A DNA stretch of 64,000 bases, from assembly GCA_903897605.1 (NCBI GenBank), contig CAIUCH010000050.1, positions 1 to 64,000 of the forward strand. Direction: 5' to 3'. How positions within the stretch are numbered: position 1 is the stretch's first letter; each line of letters begins with the position of its first letter. Below are positions 42,456-50,813 of the stretch, in pieces. A program made the position numbers and the translations under genes. This stretch comes from an uncultured Alphaproteobacteria bacterium (GTDB lineage Bacteria > Pseudomonadota > Alphaproteobacteria > Micropepsales > Micropepsaceae). The notes under the pieces were generated by a model. That model saw only the letters and a program-made list of their open reading frames with translations. It searched no databases and was not told the DNA's origin.

Positions 42456-43294
42456 TCATCGATGCGCATCATCATTTCTGGCTTCTCAGTCGTGGCGACT
42501 ACGAATGGTTGGCGCCTGAAACGGGCAAGCTTTACCGCGACTTTCAGCCGGAAGACCTCAACGACGATCTCTCGAAAAGCGGAATTTCTGGAACCGTCCT
42601 GATTCAAGCCGCCCCGACGGAGGCCGAAACGCATTACCTCCTGGAGATAGCGGATCGTTGGCCAAAAGCGTTGGGCGTGGTGGGATGGACCGATTTGACG
42701 TCTCAGGCTTCACACCGACGGCTGGAGGGTTTGGCACGGCATCCGATGCTGAAAGGCATTCGTCCCATGCTCCAGGACGAGCGCGATCCTGATTGGATTC
42801 TTCAATCGCAGGTTTCCGAATCCTTGAAGATCATACAGACGCTGGGATTGGCATTCGATGCCCTGGTTCGGCCGCGTCATTTGAAATCATTGGCGTTGGC
42901 CACGGATCGCCATCCCGGTTTGCGGATTGTCATCGACCATGCCGGAAAGCCCGAGATCGAAAAAGGAGAATTCGATGATTGGGCCATGGACATAAAGGCG
43001 TTGAGCGAGCGCCCGAATATATTCTGCAAACTGTCGGGTCTACTCACGGAGGCCGGATCCCGAACCGCCGACAATGATCTGCGCCCTTATATCGATCACC
43101 TTCTGAATTGTTTTGGTCCCCGGCGGCTGATGTGGGGAAGCGACTGGCCGGTGCTTTTGGGCAAGAGCGGCTATTCTCAATGGTTCGACCAGGCGGTCCG
43201 GCTGACCGCGGAATTGGGCACGCGGGAAAAGCAATGGCTGTTCGGAAGAACCGCGGCGGCGTTCTATAATATTAAGATCGATCACGACCGTTAG
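42452..43294 (+). CDS. L-fuconolactonase (amidohydrolase-2 family)
   Basis: A 280-residue TIM-barrel hydrolase that opens L-fuconolactone to L-fuconate. The start MIIDAHHHFWLLSRGDYEWL carries the first metal-ligand motif (HHHFW), IVIDHAGKPEI and NIFCKLSGL lie in the barrel, and RLMWGSDWPVLL has the late catalytic Asp. ATGA overlap with the aldo/keto reductase gene fixes the start at 42452. The enzymes encoded here give fucose, fuconolactone, fuconate and 2-keto-3-deoxyfuconate; the last dehydrogenase and hydrolase or aldolase steps are not in this operon. Confidence 0.88.
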   Translation: MIIDAHHHFWLLSRGDYEWLAPETGKLYRDFQPEDLNDDLSKSGISGTVLIQAAPTEAETHYLLEIADRWPKALGVVGWTDLTSQASHRRLEGLARHPMLKGIRPMLQDERDPDWILQSQVSESLKIIQTLGLAFDALVRPRHLKSLALATDRHPGLRIVIDHAGKPEIEKGEFDDWAMDIKALSERPNIFCKLSGLLTEAGSRTADNDLRPYIDHLLNCFGPRRLMWGSDWPVLLGKSGYSQWFDQAVRLTAELGTREKQWLFGRTAAAFYNIKIDHDR

Positions 43295-43332
43295 GCTTTC
43301 GGGGGCAAGGCGCTTTGCAAGTGATGCATATG

Positions 43333-44874
43333 CTAGCCGTGCTTCGGGGCCGAGCGGGATGGCTGATTGCGGGTTCGGCCGATGGCCGGCAACATCAGCA
43401 ATGAAACCGCGAATAGAGCGGCCATCGCAAACCATGCCTCGTTGAACGATTGGGTAAGCGCCGCACGCTTGACCATTGGGGCGATCAAGTTTCTGGTGAG
43501 CTCGTCCACCGGTCCCATGTCGTGATTGCGAAACAACGCCACGGGAAGGCCCACCAGGCGCGCGGCCTGCGGGTCGCCTGCTTGCAGCCGCGCAGCGAGG
43601 GCCGTTATATGATTCGGCGTGCGCTGCTCCAAAATCGTGTCCATCAACGCGATCCCGACTGCCCCGCCAAGATTGCGCATGAGATTGAACAGGCCGCTGG
43701 CGTCGGCAATGTCCTCCGGCGGCCAACCGTCCAGCGCCAGCCGGGTCGCCGGAAGCAGGCACAGCATCATCGCAACGCCGCGCAATATTTGCGGCCAGAA
43801 GAGGCCATTAAAATCCGTGGTCGATGTCGTGAACCCGTTGGCAAAAACGCCAATACCGAACAGGCCAAAGCCGATGGCCGTCAGAAGGCGCGCATTCACG
43901 CGAACTTCCAGTATCGCGGCAATCGGCGCCATCAAGAGTCTGGAGATGCCCGTGACGATCATGATTTCGCCAATCGCCAGTGCGGAATGACCCCGCACCA
44001 ATCCGAGAAACAGGGACAGCAAATAAATCGACCCATATAAGCCGAAGCCCAGCACAAAGCTGAAGCCGCAGCCGATGGAGAATGAAATCTTGCAGAACCG
44101 CCGAATGTCAATAAACGGGCTGGCGTGATTGAGCGCGCGCCAAATGCCAAGCGCGCCGGCCGTGAAACAGACCGCCATCAATATGAATATGTAAGTTCCG
44201 CGCCAATCGTGCCGTGGCCCTTCATTCAAGATCAGCTCAAGCGCTGCCAGAAACACCGACGCCAAGATCATGGTCTGATAGTCGATCCTCTTCAGCGAGG
44301 CGTAATCCGGCGCGCCGGCGCGGACGAAATAGGCGACCATTGCGGCAACGAGGAGGCCTGGCGGGATATTGATCAGAAAGATCCAGCGCCAGGAATATGT
44401 CTCTGTAAGGTAGCCGCCAATAACCGGCCCGATGGCGGGCGCGATCATCGCGAATGCGCCCGCGATCGTGGTTCCCAGAACACGGTGCTGTTCCGGCAGC
44501 ATGGTAAAAACGCTGGTAAAGACGGGTGGAATCAGCATGCCACCGCAAAATCCCTGGAATACCCGAATGGCGATCATTGTGGTGACATCGGTGCTGAGCG
44601 CGCAGCCCAGACTGGCGATCGTGAAGCCAAGCGTGGCCAGAACGAACATCCAACGAAGTGTCAATGCGCGGGTCAGCAGTCCCGTTAGCGGGATGGCGAT
44701 CACCTCGGCCATCAGGTAGCCCGTTTGAATCCAACTGAGGCGGTAATCCGGTATTGCTAGCGCCGACCCGATATTCGTCAGCGAGCTCGCCACGATTTGA
44801 ATGTCGAGGATCGCCATGAACATTCCGACGCACATCGCGCCAAACCCCAGCCAGGTCGAAATGGGATTTTTCAT
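43333..44874 (-). CDS. MFS drug/metabolite exporter, DHA2 (EmrB) family
   Basis: A 513-residue transporter with 14 predicted helices. DHA2 marks are MFMAILDIQIVASSL in helix 1, the motif-A-like region after helix 2, RVFQGFCGGMLIPPVF (motif B) and GAFAMIAPAIGPVIGGYLTETYSWRWIFLINIPPG (motif C, exporter-specific). ATG 44874 is chosen over the TTG five codons earlier. It is the third gene of a leftward operon with an acyl carrier protein and a ketoacyl synthase, with only 49 bases between it and the synthase. Export of the acyl product made by those two is a natural hypothesis. Confidence 0.88.
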   Translation of the reverse strand: MKNPISTWLGFGAMCVGMFMAILDIQIVASSLTNIGSALAIPDYRLSWIQTGYLMAEVIAIPLTGLLTRALTLRWMFVLATLGFTIASLGCALSTDVTTMIAIRVFQGFCGGMLIPPVFTSVFTMLPEQHRVLGTTIAGAFAMIAPAIGPVIGGYLTETYSWRWIFLINIPPGLLVAAMVAYFVRAGAPDYASLKRIDYQTMILASVFLAALELILNEGPRHDWRGTYIFILMAVCFTAGALGIWRALNHASPFIDIRRFCKISFSIGCGFSFVLGFGLYGSIYLLSLFLGLVRGHSALAIGEIMIVTGISRLLMAPIAAILEVRVNARLLTAIGFGLFGIGVFANGFTTSTTDFNGLFWPQILRGVAMMLCLLPATRLALDGWPPEDIADASGLFNLMRNLGGAVGIALMDTILEQRTPNHITALAARLQAGDPQAARLVGLPVALFRNHDMGPVDELTRNLIAPMVKRAALTQSFNEAWFAMAALFAVSLLMLPAIGRTRNQPSRSAPKHG

Positions 44875-44923
44875 CGGGCTATTTTGCAAAGCGCAACACC
44901 GTCAGGACTTGAGGCATAAGCGC

Positions 44924-46129
44924 TCATCGGTGGACGGCCAGAACCGCGTTAAGTCCACCAAATGCGAATGAATTCGACATCGCCATGTTGATTTGCGCGT
45001 TCCGCGTCACATTCGGAACATAATCGAGATCGCAATCGGGATCTCTTTCGATAAAATTTGCCGTTGGAGGGGTGAACCCGTCGCGCATCGCCAAAAGCGT
45101 CGCGGCCAACTCGATTGCGCCCGCCGCTCCCAGGGCATGGCCGTGCAACGACTTTGTCGCGGAGACGCTAAGGCGATCGGCGTGGCCGCCAAACACGGCG
45201 CGGATTGCCCTGGATTCCGTCACGTCGTTCATGGTCGTGCCAGTGCCATGCGCATTGATGTGATCGAACGCTTCGGGCGCCATTCCACAGTCGGCAAGGC
45301 AGGCGCGCATGGCGCTTGCCGCGCCGTCCAGGGACGGTAACACGATATCCCCCGCATCCGAACTCATGCCAAAGCCTGCAATCTCGCCGAAAATCTCGGC
45401 GCCGCGCGCATTGGCATGCTCAAAATTTTCCAAGACGAACATGCCGGCGCATTCGCCGAGAACCAGACCCATCCGGCCACGGGAGAATGGCCTGCAGGTG
45501 TCAAACGCCAATATTCGCATGGCCTCCCAGGCTTTGAGGGTACCCAGGGTAAACACGGATTCCGTGCCGCCGGCCACTGCCACATTCACGGTTCCGGCGC
45601 GCACCATCTGATAGGCAATGCCGATGGCGTGATTGGCGGACGCGCAGGCGCTCGCTACGTTGAAGGCCGGTCCCTTGATGCCATTTTCCATCGTGATGTG
45701 GCTGACCGCCGCGCTAATCATCATTTTTGGAATGGTGATGGGGTGAAAGCGCTTGGCGCCTTCGGCATAGAGTCGGCGAAAATTATCGTCAAGTGTACTC
45801 ATTCCGCCCACGCCGGAGCCGACGATGGCAGCACTGCGCGCGCCAAGTTCGCCGTGGAAATTCAACCCACTTGCCAATATCGCTTCGCGCGCGGCAACCA
45901 ATGCGAATTGGGCGCAGCGATCCAAAAGCGCCAGACGCTTTTGATCGAAATGGGCCAGAGGATCGAAATCAGAAACCTCGGCGCCGATTTTAACAAGGAG
46001 CTCGCCGGTCGGGATGACGGTAAGCGGGCCGATTGCGCTTTTGCCGCTTTTCAGGGCAGTCGACATGGCACGCGTATTTTGGCCGAGCGCGGAAATGACG
46101 CCGATTCCCGTGATTGCCACACGATTCAA
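44924..46129 (-). CDS. Beta-ketoacyl-ACP synthase II-type (FabF/NodE-like)
   Basis: A 401-residue condensing enzyme. The thiolase-fold triad is complete: Cys162 in NVASACASANHAIG, His294 in HINAHGTGTTMND and His331 in SLHGHALGAAGAIE; FSRGRMGLVLGECAGM is the usual substrate-channel segment. It should extend acyl chains on an acyl carrier protein. It lies 42 bases behind a dedicated ACP gene and ahead of an exporter, away from other fab genes, so a specialised fatty acid or polyketide-like product is more likely than housekeeping lipid synthesis. NodE-like chain-specific synthases share this architecture, but no nod genes are present. Confidence 0.88.
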   Translation of the reverse strand: MNRVAITGIGVISALGQNTRAMSTALKSGKSAIGPLTVIPTGELLVKIGAEVSDFDPLAHFDQKRLALLDRCAQFALVAAREAILASGLNFHGELGARSAAIVGSGVGGMSTLDDNFRRLYAEGAKRFHPITIPKMMISAAVSHITMENGIKGPAFNVASACASANHAIGIAYQMVRAGTVNVAVAGGTESVFTLGTLKAWEAMRILAFDTCRPFSRGRMGLVLGECAGMFVLENFEHANARGAEIFGEIAGFGMSSDAGDIVLPSLDGAASAMRACLADCGMAPEAFDHINAHGTGTTMNDVTESRAIRAVFGGHADRLSVSATKSLHGHALGAAGAIELAATLLAMRDGFTPPTANFIERDPDCDLDYVPNVTRNAQINMAMSNSFAFGGLNAVLAVHR

Positions 46130-46171
46130 TGGATGCCACCCAACGCTTCGGTATTCGCCGGAAATTGATAT

Positions 46172-46447
46172 CTAAGGCTTGCGGCCACCAGGTTGATCCA
46201 CATGTTTTGCGACGTAATCAATCACTTCGCCCACCGTCTGGAAGCTGCCGCCGCCGGTGGATGAAGCTTCATTGGCATTATAAAGCAATGAGATGTCGAA
46301 CCTTTCTTCGATCTCGAAAATGATCTCGACGATGTCGAGTGATTCGAGGTTAAGGCTTGATATCTCGGTGGTGCGGTGCAGTGCTGAAGGCTCAACATGC
46401 GCCTGCTGCGCGACTATTTCAAATACGACTGCTTCTACATCCGCCAT
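46172..46447 (-). CDS. Dedicated acyl carrier protein
   Basis: A 91-residue carrier protein: LNLESLDIVEIIFEIEERF holds Ser36, the predicted 4'-phosphopantetheine site. The usual D-S-L is E-S-L here, and the C-terminal part (TGGGSFQTVGEVIDYVAKHV) matches helix 4. It is the first gene of the leftward ACP / synthase / exporter operon and reads divergently from the CoA-transferase operon. The 271-base divergent spacer contains no gene and presumably both promoters. A separate ACP so close to its synthase is typical of dedicated lipid or polyketide pathways. Confidence 0.88.
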   Translation of the reverse strand: MADVEAVVFEIVAQQAHVEPSALHRTTEISSLNLESLDIVEIIFEIEERFDISLLYNANEASSTGGGSFQTVGEVIDYVAKHVDQPGGRKP

Positions 46448-46718
46448 CTATGTCCCCGATCCCCGAGCTAGGCAGCATTATCCATTTAATTCGATCGGGA
46501 TACAAAAAATGGCCTGTCAAATGGGAAAATCGGCGAATAAACGCGGGCCGTGAGACTGTTAAGCGGACAATATTGGAAAATCGCTAGAGATTGAAAAGGT
46601 GCGCTTCTACACCAAACAGAAGTCGATAATGCAGCGCTGGCCCGATAGTATCGACAAAAGCGCCGAATTCCAGATGCCGACTTCGCGCTGATATTCAAGT
46701 TGGTTCCTGGAGGGAACG

Positions 46719-47930
46719 ATGCAGACCGAAGAGCTTCGCAAGGGGCCTCTTGAAGGGATCACGGTTCTGGACTTCTCCCGCGTTCTGGCGGGCCCCTATT
46801 GCACGATGGTTTTGGCGGATCTCGGAGCCCGTGTCATCAAGATCGAAAAATTTGGTACAGGCGACGACACCCGCGCATTCGGGCCATTCGTGGATGGCGA
46901 GTCGGCCTATTTCATGTGCTTCAATCGGGGAAAGGAAAGCATCGTCCTCGATATCAAGTCGCCGCGCGACCGGGAGCTGCTGGAGCGTCTGCTGAATGAA
47001 GCGGATGTGGTGGTGGAAAATTTCCGCCCAGGCGTGATGGACCGGCTGGGATACGGCGCGGAACGGTTGGCGAAAACCCATCCCCACATCATCTATGCAT
47101 CGGTATCGGGCTTCGGCCATAGCGGCCCCTTCAGCGATCTTCCGGGCTACGACATGGTCGTGCAGGCGATGGGCGGCATCATGAGCCTGACCGGCTGGCC
47201 GGACGGCCCGCCCTCGCGGGTTGGGACAAGTTTCGGCGATCTTGGTGCGGCGCTTTTCGCCACGGTGGGCATTCTTGCGGCTCTCTACAAAAGAACCCAG
47301 AATGCGCAGGGTGCCCGGGTCGATATCGGCATGCTGGATTGCCAGGCTGCCCTGATGGAAACCGCCCTGGCGCGATACGACGCGGAAGGAAAGATTCCGA
47401 CCCGCACGGGCGACAGCCACCCGTCCCTGGCGCCATTCGAGAGTTTTGCCGCCAAGGATGGCCGCATCGTCATTGCTGCCGGCAACGACACGCTATTCAT
47501 TTTGATGGCCGACGCCTTGGGTGCCCCGGAACTGGCACTGCATCCCTTGTTTGCGACCAACGATCTGCGCTGCCGGAACAGGCCGGCGATGGCGGCCGCG
47601 ATAGAAGTGGTAACGAAAACCCAGAATATTCAGCATTGGATCGATAAGCTGAACGAGGCAGGCGTGCCCTGTTCTCCCATCAACACCATCGACAAACTGT
47701 TCGATCACCCTCAGCTTCTGGCGCGGAACATGATCATAAAAGTCAGAAGCGGCGAAAATGGCCGCGCGGTCCGCACCGCGGGAAACCCAATCCGCATGAG
47801 CGGATACAGGACCAACAATGTGGTGGATCCCATCGAAGCGCCCAAGCTGAACCAGCATCGCGAGCAGATTCTGCATGAATTCATGGCCTCGCGGGACGCC
47901 TATGTATCATCGGTCGACGAGGACAGCTAA
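46719..47930 (+). CDS. CoA-transferase, family III (CaiB/BaiF)
   Basis: A 403-residue enzyme that moves CoA between carboxylic acids. [42 protein letters not shown] is the classical N-terminal signature, followed by [29 protein letters not shown] and [23 protein letters not shown]. In this family a catalytic Asp forms the acyl-anhydride; Asp in the middle region (about 165-205) is expected. GGAGGGA precedes the ATG. It leads a three-gene operon with enoyl-CoA hydratase and a GMC oxidoreductase. The acid substrate is unknown. Confidence 0.9.
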   Translation: MQTEELRKGPLEGITVLDFSRVLAGPYCTMVLADLGARVIKIEKFGTGDDTRAFGPFVDGESAYFMCFNRGKESIVLDIKSPRDRELLERLLNEADVVVENFRPGVMDRLGYGAERLAKTHPHIIYASVSGFGHSGPFSDLPGYDMVVQAMGGIMSLTGWPDGPPSRVGTSFGDLGAALFATVGILAALYKRTQNAQGARVDIGMLDCQAALMETALARYDAEGKIPTRTGDSHPSLAPFESFAAKDGRIVIAAGNDTLFILMADALGAPELALHPLFATNDLRCRNRPAMAAAIEVVTKTQNIQHWIDKLNEAGVPCSPINTIDKLFDHPQLLARNMIIKVRSGENGRAVRTAGNPIRMSGYRTNNVVDPIEAPKLNQHREQILHEFMASRDAYVSSVDEDS

Positions 47931-47992
47931 GAAGCAACGTCTTTATTGAAGGGCGGGGCACGAATACGCCTCCGCTGCGGAAGGAGAATTTC

Positions 47993-48826
47993 ATGGACGA
48001 CAAAGCGACTGAGAACAAGCCGGAAAATCAGGCCCCGGAAGAGGGCAAAGCCAAGAAGTGGGAAACGATTCTGGTGGAACGGCGGGAGCGCGTCGGCCTC
48101 ATCACCCTCAATCGTCCGAAATCCTTGAACGCCCTCAATCGGCAGCTGGCGCAGGAAACCCTCAAGGCGCTGCAGGAATTCGACGCCGATGATCGTGTCG
48201 GCGCCATCGTGATCGCCGGCAGCCCGCGCGCTTTTGCCGCCGGCGCCGACATTGCCGAGATGGCGGAAAAATCCTTCACCGATTTCTACAGGGACGACTT
48301 TCTCGCCCCGTGGGACCAGGTCCGGTTGATCGCAAAGCCCATCATCGCGGCCGTCAGCGGTTTTGCGCTTGGCGGCGGATGCGAGCTTGCCCTTCTTTGC
48401 GATTTCATAATCGCCTCCGACGATGCGCAGTTCGGTCAACCCGAAATCAAGCTCGGAATATTGCCGGGAATTGGCGGCTCGCAACGATTGACCCGGGCGG
48501 TCGGCAAATCGCTGACGATGGACATGGTTCTCACCGGACGCTCGATCAACGCGGCCGAGGCCAAGGCCGCGGGACTTGTCGCGCGCGTCGTCGCCCCCGC
48601 CGATCTGCTGCAGACCGCATTGGAAGCCGCCCACACCATCGCGGCCTATAACGCACCGGCCGTGAAGATGGCGAAACAAGCCGTCAACCAGGCTTTCGAG
48701 GGAACGCTGGCCGAGGGCCTGCGCCATGAGCGGCTGCTGTTCCAGGCCGCATTCGCTACCGAAGGCCAGAAGGAGGGGATGAACGCGTTTGTTGCGAAGC
48801 GGGCTCCCGTCTTCCGGAACCGGTGA
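47993..48826 (+). CDS. Enoyl-CoA hydratase/isomerase
   Basis: A 277-residue crotonase-fold enzyme. The oxyanion-hole segment is [12 protein letters not shown]; the two catalytic glutamates are read in [18 protein letters not shown] and [22 protein letters not shown], so this should be an active hydratase and not a degenerate member. A charged, disordered N-terminal extension of about 22 residues ([20 protein letters not shown]) precedes the domain and is unusual. It lies 62 bases behind the CoA-transferase with a good AAGGAGAA site, probably handling the CoA ester made by it. Confidence 0.92.
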   Translation: MDDKATENKPENQAPEEGKAKKWETILVERRERVGLITLNRPKSLNALNRQLAQETLKALQEFDADDRVGAIVIAGSPRAFAAGADIAEMAEKSFTDFYRDDFLAPWDQVRLIAKPIIAAVSGFALGGGCELALLCDFIIASDDAQFGQPEIKLGILPGIGGSQRLTRAVGKSLTMDMVLTGRSINAAEAKAAGLVARVVAPADLLQTALEAAHTIAAYNAPAVKMAKQAVNQAFEGTLAEGLRHERLLFQAAFATEGQKEGMNAFVAKRAPVFRNR

Positions 48827-48841
48827 AATAATCGGGGCTTG

Positions 48842-50479
48842 ATGGTGGACCAAGTTCAATTGCTCGACGGCGATTATGATTACATCGTAGCCGGCGCCGG
48901 TTCGGCGGGCTGCGTTGTCGCCAACCGCCTTTCGGCCGATCCCAAAAATCGGGTCCTGCTGCTGGAGGCGGGTGGCCGGGATAATTGGATCTGGTTCCAT
49001 ATTCCGGTCGGCTATCTCTTTGCCATCGGCAATCCCAGAAGCGACTGGATGTTCCAGACCGAGCCGGAGCCGGGGCTGAACGGACGCTCGCTGAATTATC
49101 CCCGGGGCAAAGTTATCGGTGGTTCATCGGCGATCAATGCCATGATCTCCATGCGCGGTCAGCGCCAGGATTACGATCAATGGCGCCAGATGGGGTTGAC
49201 CGGCTGGAGCGCCGATGAGGTTTTTTCAACCTTCAAGCGGCTGGACAATCATTTTCTGGGCGAAACCGAACATCACGGCTCCAAAGGCGAATGGCGCGTC
49301 GAAGAACCAAGATTGCGCTGGGATATTCTTGACGCGGTCCGCGATGCCGCGGAGCAGATGGGTATTGCGCGCATTCCGGATTTCAACACCGGGGACAATG
49401 AAGGCGTTGGCTACTTTCACGTAAACCAGAAGCGAGGGCTGCGCTGGTCCGCCGCGCGCGGCTTCCTGAAACCTGCCTTGCATCGCTCCAATCTTCGCCT
49501 TGAAACGCATGCCAGCATCGACAAGCTGGTTTTTGACGGACGCCGCGCAAGCGGCATCCGTTTTAATCGCGGCGCGCAGGTTTACGAGGCCCGAGCAAAG
49601 CGCGAAATTATATTGTGCGCCGGTTCGATCGGTTCGATCGAAATTCTACAAAGATCCGGAGTGGGCGATCCAGCCTTCCTCCAGTCCCTTGGCATTCCGG
49701 TTGTCCTGGAGCGCCAAGGAGTCGGCAAAAACCTACAAGACCATCTGCAGCAGCGAATGATCTACAAAGTGTCCGGGGTGAAGACGCTGAACGAGACCTA
49801 CCATTCGCTGGTGGGCAGAGCATTGATGGGGGCGGAATATGCGTTGTTCCAAACCGGCCCCCTCACCATGGCGCCGTCGCAGTTGGGTATTTTTACCCGC
49901 TCCGACAATTTGCAGGAGCGCGCCAACATCGAATTTCATGTCCAGCCGCTGTCGCTCGATAAGTTCGGTGACCCCCTGCATCGGTTCCGGGCCATCACCG
50001 TCAGTGCCTGTAACTTGAGACCGACATCCCGAGGTGTCATTCACATCCGGTCCACGAATTTTCGAGACAAGCCCGTCATCAAGCCCAACTATTTATCGAC
50101 CGATGAAGACCGGCGGGTGGCCGCCAATGCGATTCGCGTGACGCGCCGGCTGATGGGCCAGCCGGTGCTCGGCAAATATCGGCCGGAAGAATATGTCCCT
50201 GGCACCGTGGTCTCAAACGACACGGCGGATCTGGCAAAGGCCGCAGGGGATATCGGCACAACCATCTTCCACCCGGTCGGTACCGCCAAAATGGGATTGC
50301 CCAGCGATCCGCTCGCCGTCGTGGACGAGCGCCTTCGTGTTCATGGGGCCAAAGGGCTGCGCGTCGTCGACGCCTCGGTCATGCCCAACATAACGTCAGG
50401 CAACACCAACACACCTACGATCATGATCGCGGAAAAGGGCAGTAATTATATCATCGAGGACAGTCGCGGCCGGGCCTGA
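48842..50479 (+). CDS. GMC-family FAD oxidoreductase (choline dehydrogenase-like)
   Basis: A 545-residue flavoprotein. DYIVAGAGSAGCVVANRLS binds FAD, NYPRGKVIGGSSAINAMISMRGQRQDYDQW is GMC signature 1, GSIGSIEILQRSGVG is signature 2, and the C-terminal FHPVGTAKMG plus NTNTPTIMIAEKGS carries the catalytic His and Asn/His. These enzymes oxidise primary or secondary alcohols. It has no signal peptide. Placed 15 bases behind an enoyl-CoA hydratase, it may oxidise an alcohol that the CoA-transferase and hydratase then process. ATG 48842 is more likely than TTG 48839. Confidence 0.9.
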   Translation: MVDQVQLLDGDYDYIVAGAGSAGCVVANRLSADPKNRVLLLEAGGRDNWIWFHIPVGYLFAIGNPRSDWMFQTEPEPGLNGRSLNYPRGKVIGGSSAINAMISMRGQRQDYDQWRQMGLTGWSADEVFSTFKRLDNHFLGETEHHGSKGEWRVEEPRLRWDILDAVRDAAEQMGIARIPDFNTGDNEGVGYFHVNQKRGLRWSAARGFLKPALHRSNLRLETHASIDKLVFDGRRASGIRFNRGAQVYEARAKREIILCAGSIGSIEILQRSGVGDPAFLQSLGIPVVLERQGVGKNLQDHLQQRMIYKVSGVKTLNETYHSLVGRALMGAEYALFQTGPLTMAPSQLGIFTRSDNLQERANIEFHVQPLSLDKFGDPLHRFRAITVSACNLRPTSRGVIHIRSTNFRDKPVIKPNYLSTDEDRRVAANAIRVTRRLMGQPVLGKYRPEEYVPGTVVSNDTADLAKAAGDIGTTIFHPVGTAKMGLPSDPLAVVDERLRVHGAKGLRVVDASVMPNITSGNTNTPTIMIAEKGSNYIIEDSRGRA

Positions 50480-50813
50480 TTTTTCCCAAATATCCGTTGG
50501 CGAGCCGCGAGTTGTTCGGGAATTTCGAGATGCCGCACCCACTAAGATCATGTTGCCGTTAGGATCTTTATTGCTTCGACGTGCGCAGAGTGTGCTCAAA
50601 TGCTGGGCATCCGTGCGGCAGCATGCCTGCATCATCGCGGCCGGTATTTTCCGGCATGCCTAGAAAGACATCACGACGCCGAGTCGATAGGCAACCCGTC
50701 CGCTCACAACGCCACTGGATCGGAGGGAGCCGATGCCATAACCTCTTTGCCATTGCCGGGATCAACACGCCGTCGATCACTCCCAAGTCCAAAGTGATTG
50801 CGGCAATCGGGGG
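50480..50813. other. Intergenic region before the Tat amidohydrolase
   Basis: 334 bases without a supported gene; short + frames (for example 50581-50817) lack a ribosome site and family resemblance. It presumably holds the promoter of the amidohydrolase gene. Confidence 0.4.

Noticed and set aside
43333-46447. Nodulation (nodFE) operon
   Set aside because: The ACP and synthase recall NodF and NodE, but no nodABC, nod box or other symbiosis gene is present, and the carrier motif differs.
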